From positions 186,001 to 250,000 of the forward strand of contig CAKZFX010000009.1 in the NCBI GenBank assembly GCA_936908745.1: a stretch of 64,000 nt of DNA, written 5' to 3'. Source of the DNA: an uncultured Chitinophagaceae bacterium (GTDB lineage Bacteria > Bacteroidota > Bacteroidia > Chitinophagales > Chitinophagaceae). This document shows, piece by piece, positions 53,764 through 62,332 of the stretch (its first letter is position 1; each line of letters starts with the position of its first letter). A program made the position numbers and the translations under genes. Below the pieces are notes generated by a model. That model made no database searches, was not told the origin of the DNA, and saw only the letters and a program-made list of their open reading frames with translations.

Positions 53764-56586
53764 GTGAGAAAATATTTTATTTTCTTTTTACTGCTGCAAG
53801 CTTCTTTACCTGCATTGTCTCAATACTGGCAACAACAGGTAAACTATACGATTGATGTTTCTTTAAATGATAAGGAGCACAGCCTGAGCGGTTTTGAAAA
53901 AATAGAATATAGCAACAACTCACCCGATACACTTCTCTTTATCTGGTTTCATGTATGGCCAAACGCATACAAGAATGATAAGACTGCTTTTTCTGACCAG
54001 GAGCTTATAAACGGCGATACCCGTTTTTATTTTTCAGACAAAGAAGATAAAGGCTATATCAACCGGCTTGATTTTAAAGTAAATAATATTACTGCTGATG
54101 TGGAAGATCACCCGCAGCATATTGATATTATCAAAGTGATATTACCGGAAGCTTTGGCACCGGGAAAGTCGGTGTTAATCACCACTCCTTTTCATGTTAA
54201 ACTACCTTACAATTTTTCAAGAGGCGGGCATGATGGCGAAAGCTACCAATTGACACAATGGTATCCCAAACCGGCTGTGTACGATAAAAAAGGCTGGCAC
54301 CCGATGCCCTATTTAGAGCAGGGAGAATTTTACAGTGAGTTCGGAACTTTCGACGTCCGCATCACTGTGCCAAAAAATTATGTCGTTGCCGCCACGGGCG
54401 AATTGCAGAATACCGAAGAAAAAGAATGGTTGAAAACAAGAGCCAATTTTACATGGCAGCCTGAAACGATCAAAGAGAAAAACAGGCAGGGCGTTACCAA
54501 AACGATCAAACAAAAATTTCCTTATTCAGACAAAGAAACAAAGACACTCAATTTTAAGCAGGACCGCATCCATGATTTTGCATGGTTTGCTGATAAACGT
54601 TTTATTGTAAAACAGGACACCTGTATGCTCTCTTCTGGCCGCGTTGTTACGGTAGGCGCTTATTTCAGGGAAGAAAATAAAGAAACATGGGACAGTTGCG
54701 TATACTATGGCAAAGATGCGCTGCGTCATTATTCATCGCTGGTCGGTGAATATCCTTACAACGCTGCCAGCGTAGTGTCAGGCCCTAAAAATTACGGTGG
54801 TGGCATGGAATATCCCATGATCACCGTTATCGCCCCAACCAACGATAAAAGAGCATTGGACGGGGTAATTGCACATGAGTTAGGCCATATCTGGTTTTAT
54901 GGTATTCTTGCCAGCAACGAACGCAGGGATACATGGATGGACGAAGGCATCAACTCTTACTATGAAATGAAGTATAAAGAGGCGAAGATGCAGGGCTATT
55001 TCCAGCGTTTGGAACAAGGTATACTAGAAACAATGATCCGGGAGAAAAAAGATCAACCTATCGCCACGCCTGCTGAAAATTTCAATGATGTGAATTATGC
55101 CATCATCGCATATTATAAAACAGCGAAGTGGATGGAATGGCTGGAAAAACAATTAGGTACCGCCGTTTTCAACAAGGCCATGCAAGACTACTATCGTCAA
55201 TGGCAGTTCAAACATCCGCAGCCGGAAGATTTTAAAAAAGCATTGGAACAAAGCAGCGGGCAAAACCTCGACAGCGCCTTTGCATTATTATATCAGACAG
55301 GTGCTATTCCTGCAGAAAAAAAGAAAGGCATTGCCATTCAAAGTATCAAAGGCTGGGTGACAAATGAACATATCAACAAACAATCGGCCATAACTGTATT
55401 GCCTGCCATCGGCGCTAACAGTTATGATAAGCTGATGGTGGGTGCATTGGTCACTAATCTTCGTCTTCCGCATAATAAGTTACAATTCCTTGCTGCACCG
55501 ATGTACGCAACAGGATCCAAACGTTTTACCGGCATTGGCTTTGTCAATTACAGCTTCTACCCTCCTGGTTTATTCAGAAAAATTGATATTGGCGTAAACG
55601 GTTCTGCATTCACAGCCGACCAGTTTACGGATGCGGACGGCAATAAAACATTCCTGTCATTCCATAAAATAGTGCCGCACTTAAAATTGGTATTGAAAGA
55701 AAAAGACCCACGCAGCACCATGTATCGTTATGTGCGTTTCCGTTCTTATTTGATCAACGAACAGAACCTGCGCTTTTACAGGGATAGTATTATAACACCC
55801 ACTGACACCACTATCGTCAACCGTTACCGTACAGAAGAGAAGAGCCGTACGCTAAATCAATTGCAGTTTGTAATTGAAAACAACCGGGCTTTATATCCTT
55901 ACCGTGGCGAATTGAAGATTGAACAAGGTGATGGATTTGTGCGCACAGGTTTCACCGGCAACTATTTCTTTAATTATCCAAAAGCCGGCGGCTTAAGTGT
56001 TCGCCTGTTTGCAGGTAAATTCTTTTATACCGGCTCCAAAACGATCAGCCAGCAGTTTGCTACGGATCGTTACCATTTGAATATGACAGGTGCGAACGGC
56101 TATGAAGATTATACGTACAGCGATTATTTTATTGGCAGAAACAAGTTTCAAGGATTGGCCAGCCAGCAGATAATGGTTCGTGACGGCGCTTTTAAAGTAA
56201 GAACCGATTTGCTAGCTGATAAAGTAGGAAAAACGGATGACTGGTTAGCAGCAGTTAACCTTTCTACAACTCTTCCCAATGCGATCAATCCATTGAGCGT
56301 ATTGCCAATTAAAATACCATTGAAGGTATTTGTAGACATTGGCTCTTATGCAGAAGCATGGAAACCGAATGCCGACCTCGATCGTTTTATCTTTGATGCA
56401 GGTTTGCAAATCTCCTTGCTGAAAGAAACCGTCAATGTTTACTTTCCTTTGCTATACAGCGATATTTTCAAAAACTATATTCAATCAACGATTGAAAAGA
56501 AAGGACGCTTCTGGAAAAAGGTTTCTTTCTCGATTGACCTGGCCAATTTCAGTTTTCGGAAAGTGGATCGTCGCCTTAATTTCTGA
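53764..56586 (+). CDS. M1 family metallopeptidase with long C-terminal extension
   Basis: 940 aa, signal peptide MRKYFIFFLLLQASLPALSQ, GTG start (no ATG or other start in frame upstream). Catalytic residues are intact: H371-E372-x-x-H375 in IAHELGHIW and E394 in WMDEGINSYY. The first 520 residues are paralogous to 52162-53736. The remaining 400 or so residues are beta-rich (KLMVGALVTNLRLP, FTGIGFVNYSF, GKFFYTGSK) and end RRLNF, suggestive of an outer-membrane-like barrel, though I cannot prove it. The stop overlaps the next ATG by one base. Confidence 0.85.
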   Translation: MRKYFIFFLLLQASLPALSQYWQQQVNYTIDVSLNDKEHSLSGFEKIEYSNNSPDTLLFIWFHVWPNAYKNDKTAFSDQELINGDTRFYFSDKEDKGYINRLDFKVNNITADVEDHPQHIDIIKVILPEALAPGKSVLITTPFHVKLPYNFSRGGHDGESYQLTQWYPKPAVYDKKGWHPMPYLEQGEFYSEFGTFDVRITVPKNYVVAATGELQNTEEKEWLKTRANFTWQPETIKEKNRQGVTKTIKQKFPYSDKETKTLNFKQDRIHDFAWFADKRFIVKQDTCMLSSGRVVTVGAYFREENKETWDSCVYYGKDALRHYSSLVGEYPYNAASVVSGPKNYGGGMEYPMITVIAPTNDKRALDGVIAHELGHIWFYGILASNERRDTWMDEGINSYYEMKYKEAKMQGYFQRLEQGILETMIREKKDQPIATPAENFNDVNYAIIAYYKTAKWMEWLEKQLGTAVFNKAMQDYYRQWQFKHPQPEDFKKALEQSSGQNLDSAFALLYQTGAIPAEKKKGIAIQSIKGWVTNEHINKQSAITVLPAIGANSYDKLMVGALVTNLRLPHNKLQFLAAPMYATGSKRFTGIGFVNYSFYPPGLFRKIDIGVNGSAFTADQFTDADGNKTFLSFHKIVPHLKLVLKEKDPRSTMYRYVRFRSYLINEQNLRFYRDSIITPTDTTIVNRYRTEEKSRTLNQLQFVIENNRALYPYRGELKIEQGDGFVRTGFTGNYFFNYPKAGGLSVRLFAGKFFYTGSKTISQQFATDRYHLNMTGANGYEDYTYSDYFIGRNKFQGLASQQIMVRDGAFKVRTDLLADKVGKTDDWLAAVNLSTTLPNAINPLSVLPIKIPLKVFVDIGSYAEAWKPNADLDRFIFDAGLQISLLKETVNVYFPLLYSDIFKNYIQSTIEKKGRFWKKVSFSIDLANFSFRKVDRRLNF

Positions 56587-57506
56587 TGAGCGAACCCCGC
56601 ACCATACAATACCTTGAGCATAAAAAAATAGACAAACAAAAATGGGATAGCTGCATCAGTGCCGCCGGCAATGGATTGATCTATGCTTATTCTTTCTATT
56701 TGGATCACATGTCGCCCAACTGGGATGCGTTGGTGTCCGGTGATTATGAAATAGTGATGCCGCTGCCCTGGAAAAAGAAATGGGGTATTCTATATTTACA
56801 GCAGCCCTTCTTAGTAGCGCAAACAGGTGTGTTTGGAAACGGGCTTTCCACTTCTATTGTGGAAGATTTTATAGACGCCATCCCTTCCAAATTCAGGCTG
56901 ATTGAAATCCCGTTGAACAGGGATAATATCATTGATTCAATGCCGCATGAACTGTCACTCCGTGCCAATTATGTATTGGATCTCCGCCCGTCTTATAACG
57001 AAATGTATAGTGCCTACCGGGAAAACAGCAAACGCAATATTAAGCGGGCAGAAAAACTGGGCTGTACCATTGTCAAAAATTTTGCTCCCGAAAAAGTAAT
57101 TGACCTTGCGTTGGAGCAAATGCGGACCCGTGAAAAAGTAGTGATTGAAAATGCCACACGTTTTAAAGAGTTATACTATCTCCTGCATTCTGAACAGAAG
57201 GCAGTCACGTATGGTATTGAACTGAATGGCAAACTCATCTCTTCCTGCATTTTCTTCTTTTCGCACAACAGGGCTTACTATATTTTAGTGGGTAATCATC
57301 CTGACGGCAAAACAATCGGGGCTTCGCATATGCTGATTGATGCTTTTATCAAAGATCATGCAGGCCAATCAATGGTACTGGACTTTGAAGGATCGGATAT
57401 ACGCAACCTTGCTTTCTTTTATACCAGTTTTGGCGCCACGCTGGAAAATTATCCTTTCCTGCGTATTAACAACCTGCCTTTTTATATGAAATGGCTGAAG
57501 AAATAA
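56586..57506 (+). CDS. GNAT/FemAB-like acyltransferase
   Basis: 306 aa resembling the GNAT-related FemAB/BioF2-like proteins that transfer acyl or aminoacyl groups. Marks: YSAYRENSKRNIKRAEKLG (a basic helix typical of Fem proteins), VIDLALEQM, then GIELNGKLISSCIFFFSHNRAYYILVGNH, TIGASHMLIDAFIKDHAG and LDFEGSDIRNLAFFYTSFGA at the C-terminus, the usual GNAT core. Substrate is not known; peptidoglycan precursors are a possibility. ATG overlaps the stop of the preceding peptidase gene (TGATG), so they are co-transcribed. It converges on ispD after one base. Confidence 0.77.
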   Translation: MSEPRTIQYLEHKKIDKQKWDSCISAAGNGLIYAYSFYLDHMSPNWDALVSGDYEIVMPLPWKKKWGILYLQQPFLVAQTGVFGNGLSTSIVEDFIDAIPSKFRLIEIPLNRDNIIDSMPHELSLRANYVLDLRPSYNEMYSAYRENSKRNIKRAEKLGCTIVKNFAPEKVIDLALEQMRTREKVVIENATRFKELYYLLHSEQKAVTYGIELNGKLISSCIFFFSHNRAYYILVGNHPDGKTIGASHMLIDAFIKDHAGQSMVLDFEGSDIRNLAFFYTSFGATLENYPFLRINNLPFYMKWLKK

Positions 57507-57507
57507 C

Positions 57508-58182
57508 CTAATTGCCTTCCAGTATTTTTTCAGCGATCAGCAAATCAATCGGCCTTGTGATCTTGATATTGTTTTCTTCTCCCTGCACCAATGATACTTT
57601 GAGGCCAAAAGCTTCCACCACCGTCGCTTCATCGGTGAATTTATCCTTGTAGTCAATCTGGAAAGCAGGCAATACAATTTTACTATGAAAGGTTTGCGGT
57701 GTTTGCACCAGCATCACGGTGTTCCTGTCAACGGCATCGCTGCCTTCTTCGTTTACAATGCGTACACTGTCCTTACTGGCCACTACAGGAATGGCGCTGC
57801 CGGTTTCAACGGCTTGTTCATAACAACGATGTACTAAATCAACCGTTGTTAAACAACGTACGGCATCATGTATAAAAACAACGGATTCTTCTTCGATCAA
57901 AGCCAATCCGTTTTTCACCGATTGAAAACGGCTGTCGCCTCCGGCAGTGATACGTATCCTGTCTTTTTCAAAATAAGCGTCAATGATCTCCTGGCCCATA
58001 TCTGTATAATCTACCGGCAATACCAATATGATCTGCAGATCATCATAGGCTTCAAGAAATGTTTTCAGCGTATAATATAAAACAGGCTTATCCTTTAGCA
58101 GCATAAACTGCTTTGGAAGGCTACTTCCCATTCTTGTACCGGCTCCACCGGCCACGATTACTGCGTATTTAGTCAGAACCAC
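57508..58182 (-). CDS. ispD: 2-C-methyl-D-erythritol 4-phosphate cytidylyltransferase
   Basis: 224 aa; makes CDP-methylerythritol in the MEP isoprenoid pathway. The nucleotide-binding start AVIVAGGAGTRMGSSLPKQFMLLKDKPVLYYTL is canonical, with R and K of the active site (GTRMG and PKQF). Further blocks are VFIHDAVRCLT, NTVMLVQTPQTFHS and the FTDEATVVE segment. The start is GTG 58182. It is unlinked to other MEP genes here. The nearby ribitol-5-P cytidylyltransferases are an alternative family, but the KQF and DAVRCLT context fits IspD. Confidence 0.9.
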   Translation of the reverse strand: MVLTKYAVIVAGGAGTRMGSSLPKQFMLLKDKPVLYYTLKTFLEAYDDLQIILVLPVDYTDMGQEIIDAYFEKDRIRITAGGDSRFQSVKNGLALIEEESVVFIHDAVRCLTTVDLVHRCYEQAVETGSAIPVVASKDSVRIVNEEGSDAVDRNTVMLVQTPQTFHSKIVLPAFQIDYKDKFTDEATVVEAFGLKVSLVQGEENNIKITRPIDLLIAEKILEGN

Positions 58183-58224
58183 GATTTTGTTGATTAATTT
58201 GGATTATTAGGATACGAAGATACG

Positions 58225-58662
58225 TTACTGAATATCTTCAATTTTTATCGCTGCGGGCTTTAATGTACGGACGACACCGCTTTTATGACGGGCTTTTATA
58301 CAATCAAAATATACCAGCGATTGTTTTTCTCTGAAATTTATTACCATCATTGCCCGTGGTTGTATTTGAGATCCCTCATTTGTCGTTTCCATTATATCTC
58401 CACTTTTATTGCTTGCAGAGATCACAAAGCTTACTACTTCATAATCGTCATTTAAAGGCTTCAATTTAAAATCCGCCGCTTCTTTAATATAACAGACTAA
58501 CCCTCCTGCTGAATCTTTATCAGTTGGCCGATCATCTTTTGTTTGTTCTACCCGCTGGAAAGACACACCTAAATCAACTGTCGGGCGGCAATCCTTAGTC
58601 ACCTGTGCGATTGAGGCCATTGAAAAACTCAATAAAAAGATTATCGTAAACAGTTGTTTCAT
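58225..58662 (-). CDS. Exported hypothetical protein
   Basis: 145 aa with a signal peptide (MKQLFTIIFLLSFSMASIAQ). The mature part is beta-rich with two cysteines (KDCRPTVDLG and VYFDCIKAR, plus LVCYIKE) and no motif I recognise. ATG at 58662 is well placed. It lies between ispD and the isoaspartyl peptidase on the same strand, but gaps of 42 and 76 bases leave operon membership open. Confidence 0.65.
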   Translation of the reverse strand: MKQLFTIIFLLSFSMASIAQVTKDCRPTVDLGVSFQRVEQTKDDRPTDKDSAGGLVCYIKEAADFKLKPLNDDYEVVSFVISASNKSGDIMETTNEGSQIQPRAMMVINFREKQSLVYFDCIKARHKSGVVRTLKPAAIKIEDIQ

Positions 58663-58678
58663 TTAAACCTTAAATTTC

Positions 58679-58731
58679 ATTTTCGATTTTTCACTTCCGA
58701 TTTCGTACTTCGTATTTCCAATTTCGTACTT
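58679..58731. repeat. Short degenerate tandem repeat
   Basis: ATTTCGTACTT occurs at 58700-58710 and 58721-58731, 21 bases apart, preceded by a decayed third unit from about 58679. Such A/T-rich TTCGTA repeats are typical simple intergenic repeats; no function is apparent. Confidence 0.5.
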
Positions 58732-58738
58732 ATTACTC

Positions 58739-59665
58739 TTACTTATAAATTGCCACTTCATTCATTCCAGCGCTCCCTCTAACTCCCCTATACATTCCAT
58801 CACTATTAAACAATAACGCTGCATTCCCTTTTGCATCCACACCGATCATACCACCTTCGCCACCGATTTTTACCAGTTTATCATTCACCACCATATTCAT
58901 CGCTTCCTGCAACGAAAGCCCTTTGTATTCCATCAAACAGCTTACATCATAAGCCGCTACTGCTTTGATAAATAACTCGCCATGTCCCGTGCAACTGATC
59001 GCACAGGTTCTATTATTTGCATAGGTACCAGCCCCGATGATAGAACTATCTCCCACCCTTCCCCATTGTTTATTTGTCATACCGCCTGTGCTGGTAGCGG
59101 CAGCAATATTCCCTAAACTATCACAAGCTACAGCACCAACCGTTCCGAATTTTTTATCCTTTACATTATGGTCCAGCGCCACATCATCTGAATCTTGCAA
59201 TTGCTCCCATTGACGATGACGGAAATCCGAAAAGAAATACTCATCGGCTTCTTTCTGTATAGCAATACTGTCTGCGAAATCATTGGCTCCTTTACCTGTC
59301 AGCAACACATGCGGCGTTTGTTTCATTACGGCATACGCAAGATCAATAGGGTTGCGGATATTTTTTACGGCACAAACTGCACCCGCATCCATCGTCAATC
59401 CATCCATGATCGACGCATCCATTTCCTGGCTGCCATCCTTTGCAAATACAGCACCCCGGCCGGCATTGAACAGGATATTATCTTCCAATGAACGGGTGGC
59501 GGCCAATACAGCATCCATCGCCGTGCCTCCTTTGGCAAGAAGGGCATAACCTGCCTCCAGCGCTGCAGACAATCCTTGTTTGTAAGCAGCTTCCTTTTCG
59601 TCCGTCATATCTTGTTTCAAGATCGTTCCGGCGCCTCCGTGAATGGCAATCGTAAATTCTTGCAT
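58739..59665 (-). CDS. Isoaspartyl peptidase/L-asparaginase, Ntn hydrolase
   Basis: 308 aa, plant-type asparaginase family that self-cleaves to expose a catalytic threonine and removes isoaspartyl residues. The cleavage site is visible as KKFGTVGAVACD with T175 as the nucleophile. The N-terminal HGGAGT, LFNAGRGAVFAKDG and MDASIMDG, and the C-terminal STGGMTNKQWGRVGDSSIIGAGTYA and CTGHGE segments are all family marks. No signal peptide is present, so it is cytoplasmic. It is divergent from the membrane protein at 59719. Confidence 0.92.
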   Translation of the reverse strand: MQEFTIAIHGGAGTILKQDMTDEKEAAYKQGLSAALEAGYALLAKGGTAMDAVLAATRSLEDNILFNAGRGAVFAKDGSQEMDASIMDGLTMDAGAVCAVKNIRNPIDLAYAVMKQTPHVLLTGKGANDFADSIAIQKEADEYFFSDFRHRQWEQLQDSDDVALDHNVKDKKFGTVGAVACDSLGNIAAATSTGGMTNKQWGRVGDSSIIGAGTYANNRTCAISCTGHGELFIKAVAAYDVSCLMEYKGLSLQEAMNMVVNDKLVKIGGEGGMIGVDAKGNAALLFNSDGMYRGVRGSAGMNEVAIYK

Positions 59666-59718
59666 AAGGGTAAGTGGGTATTTATCCCGGCCACTAAATT
59701 ACCTATTTTGTCCTGACT

Positions 59719-60408
59719 ATGACCATCCGCGATCTCATAAAACGAAAACTGACCAAGGGCGATATTTTTATCATCATCGCCAACCTCATCCCTGTGTATG
59801 GCGTTTGGTTTGAAGGCTGGAGCGCTACAGAAGCGTTTATCGTCTATGCACTGGAAACATTGATCATCGGGCTGCTCACCGTACTCAAATTACTGATCGC
59901 CACTTTTGTCAAAGGAAAAGACAACTGGTACAACAAAGGCAGTTCCACCATGGTCAGCGGGTTCTTTTTTATTTTTTTCTTCATCATACACTTTGGCCTC
60001 TTTGCGTTGGTGCAGACAACGATCTTTTCACAAGCAGCCAACATCACACCCAAAGGAAGCAGCATGATGCATTTCTTTTTTCACTGGCCTTCCTATATCA
60101 ATGAAGAGATCGGGATCATGCTGGCGGGCTTCGTGGTCAGCTACCTTTTCAATAATTTTTTACCCTTTGTAGTCAATGCCGACTACCGGAGAAAGTCAAT
60201 GATGCTGCTGATGTTTGAACCTTATGGCCGCATCTTTATACAACAGTTTACAGTGATCTTAGGAAGCATGTTCCTCAGCTTTGGTTTTGGCAAAGGTTTT
60301 ATACTCGTGTTTGCGCTGGCAAAACTTTTCTTTGACCTCTATGTCAATTTTGAGGAATTAATGAACAAGGGAATGGATGAAATGGAAAAAAAATCAACTC
60401 AGCAGTAG
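59719..60408 (+). CDS. Multi-spanning membrane protein (DUF6498-like)
   Basis: 229 aa with about six hydrophobic segments (about 16-32, 40-66, 80-104, 128-150, 175-190, 195-212). The N-terminal DIFIIIANLIPVYGVWFEGWSATEAFIVYALET and the HWPSYINEEIGIML part resemble the DUF6498 membrane family. No enzymatic motif is visible. Its end overlaps the convergent heptose-kinase gene by 15 bases. The function is unknown. Confidence 0.68.
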   Translation: MTIRDLIKRKLTKGDIFIIIANLIPVYGVWFEGWSATEAFIVYALETLIIGLLTVLKLLIATFVKGKDNWYNKGSSTMVSGFFFIFFFIIHFGLFALVQTTIFSQAANITPKGSSMMHFFFHWPSYINEEIGIMLAGFVVSYLFNNFLPFVVNADYRRKSMMLLMFEPYGRIFIQQFTVILGSMFLSFGFGKGFILVFALAKLFFDLYVNFEELMNKGMDEMEKKSTQQ

Positions 60409-61383
60409 TTTGCATTCTTGCAGGAGCTTTTCCTTATCGATAGCCACGGTGCCCACTTCTTCACAAACCAATCCACCAGCAATATTGGCTACCTCTGCCA
60501 TCAAGGGAACATCTTTTGTTGCGGCATATAACAAAGAGGCCACAGCAATCACCGTATCTCCGGCCCCGGAAACATCGGCTATATTCCGCAGATGAGAAGG
60601 AATAATAATTCCAGCCGTATCGGTATTATAGAAAACGCCTTTTTCAGACAAGGTGATAAACGAAACCGAATGCTGCAGTTTAGCTTCCAGCGCCTGGTGT
60701 ACTTCTGTCAGTATATACACTCCAGCTTCGTCAACGGTAAGATTTAATCCTTCTTTTACTTCCTTGAGATTGGGTTTAAAAATATCCACACCCTTGTAAG
60801 CAAAGAAATTTTTACGCTTCGGATCAACCGTTGTAATCGTATTATGTTCTTTGCAGAGAGCGATAACGGCCGCAATACAATTTTCTGTAAGCACACCTTT
60901 ATTGTAATCTTCAAAGATCAGCACCGATGGGTTCTCTCTTTCGATATACTTGCGCACCTGGTCCAAAAACCTTTTCTCATCCTCTTCGCTGAGATCGCTG
61001 GTGATCTCTGAATCCAGCCGCATCATTTGCTGGTTGCGGCCAATCACCCTTGTTTTATTCGTTGTGATCCTTGCTTTGCTTTTTACCAAATAACTGGTAT
61101 TGATTTGCTGTTCGTTCAATAAGTTTTCAAGCAATGCGGCATCGTCATCGTCACCCGTAACGGACAGAACAGTAACGTTTGCGCCCAGTGCTTTACAATT
61201 CAACGCTACATTAGCAGCGCCGCCAATCCTGTATTCCTTGTGGTGCAATGAAACCACCGGCACAGGTGCTTCCGGTGAAATACGTTCCACACGTCCCCAC
61301 CAATAAGTATCCAGCATCACATCTCCTATTACACCTACTTTTATGGAACCAAAAGACTCAAATAATTTATCAAAATTGGTCAT
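60394..61383 (-). CDS. rfaE1: D-glycero-beta-D-manno-heptose-7-phosphate kinase
   Basis: 329 aa from ATG 61383 (the TTG extension to 61428 is unlikely). PfkB-type sugar kinase: N-terminal IKVGVIGDVMLDTYWWGRVERISPEAPVPVV, RIGGAANVALN, and the ATP-site DVSGAGDTVIAV near the C-terminus. The WGRVERISPEAPVPV stretch is diagnostic of the RfaE/HldE kinase branch. It phosphorylates heptose-7-phosphate for LPS core. The adenylyltransferase domain of bifunctional HldE is absent, so that step must be encoded elsewhere. Confidence 0.88.
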   Translation of the reverse strand: MTNFDKLFESFGSIKVGVIGDVMLDTYWWGRVERISPEAPVPVVSLHHKEYRIGGAANVALNCKALGANVTVLSVTGDDDDAALLENLLNEQQINTSYLVKSKARITTNKTRVIGRNQQMMRLDSEITSDLSEEDEKRFLDQVRKYIERENPSVLIFEDYNKGVLTENCIAAVIALCKEHNTITTVDPKRKNFFAYKGVDIFKPNLKEVKEGLNLTVDEAGVYILTEVHQALEAKLQHSVSFITLSEKGVFYNTDTAGIIIPSHLRNIADVSGAGDTVIAVASLLYAATKDVPLMAEVANIAGGLVCEEVGTVAIDKEKLLQECKLLLS

Positions 61384-61423
61384 AGCGTGAAATTGCACCC
61401 TTAAGTTAGTTAATATATGGTAA

Positions 61424-61449
61424 AGCAAACAGCCCCTTTACAGGGGCTG
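61424..61449 (-). terminator. Terminator of the OmpH-like gene
   Basis: On the minus strand CAGCCCC (61449-61443), loop of six, GGGGCTG (61436-61430), then TTTGCTTT, lying 22 bases beyond the stop at 61471. Confidence 0.65.
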
Positions 61450-61470
61450 CTCAATGTATTTCAAACGATC

Positions 61471-62079
61471 TTATTTTTTTGCAGAAGGTTTGTATTGACT
61501 GTTCAAGCCTTTGATCACATCCGAAGTAATATTCAAAGCACTGTCTTTATAGTAAAACAATCCCTGCTCGTATGATACGATATAAGAAAAATTCTTGTCC
61601 TTGTTATACTCTTTCAAAAAAGTCTCGATCGTTGACTTAATGTCTTTCATCTGCTTCATCGCATAATCGCTGTAGTCCTGGTCAAGCGTTTGCTTGCGGG
61701 CTTTCAACTGGTCGTCGAGATTTTTTAACTCCTGCCCTGCTGCTTCCTGCTCAGCCATTGTCATAGAACCTGCCTGTGCTTTATCCTGGTAAAATTTATA
61801 CTTCTGTTGCATGTTCTTTGCCAAACGATCCACCTCTGCATTAATAGCATCTTCTTTCTTACTCAACTCTGCCTTTACATCTTTTACCAGCGAGAAATGG
61901 GCTTCCACAGAATCCATTTCAAAATAAGCCATTTTAAAATTGCCGGGAGCAGCTGTGCTGTCGCCGCCAACTGCTGTGGCAGAAGATCCATTTGATTTTT
62001 TTCCGCTGAAATGTGCAACCAATAAATAACCTGCTACCAGCGTCAGTATAACATTCCAGATCAGTAAGCCATTTTTCAT
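61471..62079 (-). CDS. OmpH/Skp-like periplasmic protein
   Basis: 202 aa from ATG 62079 (MKNGLLIWNVILTLVAGYLLVAHFSG), which gives a clear N-terminal hydrophobic anchor; the frame upstream to 62127 is unlikely. The remainder is a long charged coiled coil (about 60-170, KAELSKKEDAINAEVDRLAKNMQQKY and later QELKNLDDQLKARKQTLDQDY) like Skp, the chaperone of outer-membrane proteins. The anchor rather than a cleavable signal, and the low-complexity SSATAVGGDSTA linker, differ from E. coli Skp. It ends with its own terminator. Confidence 0.78.
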   Translation of the reverse strand: MKNGLLIWNVILTLVAGYLLVAHFSGKKSNGSSATAVGGDSTAAPGNFKMAYFEMDSVEAHFSLVKDVKAELSKKEDAINAEVDRLAKNMQQKYKFYQDKAQAGSMTMAEQEAAGQELKNLDDQLKARKQTLDQDYSDYAMKQMKDIKSTIETFLKEYNKDKNFSYIVSYEQGLFYYKDSALNITSDVIKGLNSQYKPSAKK

Positions 62080-62263
62080 TAGTGGTTCTTGTTTTTTATC
62101 CCGTTCAAAACGGGCTTCATTTAGCAATCAAATCACCGTGCAATTTACTCATCCCCAGGCGGGCAAAGATAAGGATTCAGGTCACTTTAGGAAACAGTTA
62201 ACAGCCCAATTTGACAATGAGCAATTTGCAATAGGCAACAGGCAATTAAAAAGCGGGAAATCC

Positions 62264-62298
62264 TAATAAAAAAGGAGCAGGAATAAATCGCTGCTCCT
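62264..62298 (-). terminator. Intrinsic terminator after rpoC
   Basis: Minus-strand stem AGGAGCAG (62298-62291) and CTGCTCCT (62280-62273) with a 10-base loop, followed by a run of T (62272-62266). It lies 35 bases past the rpoC stop (62333). The rest of 62080-62332 holds nothing else recognisable. Confidence 0.8.
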
Positions 62299-62332
62299 AA
62301 GTTATTTGCTTATTGCATGTTGTCAATTGTCC

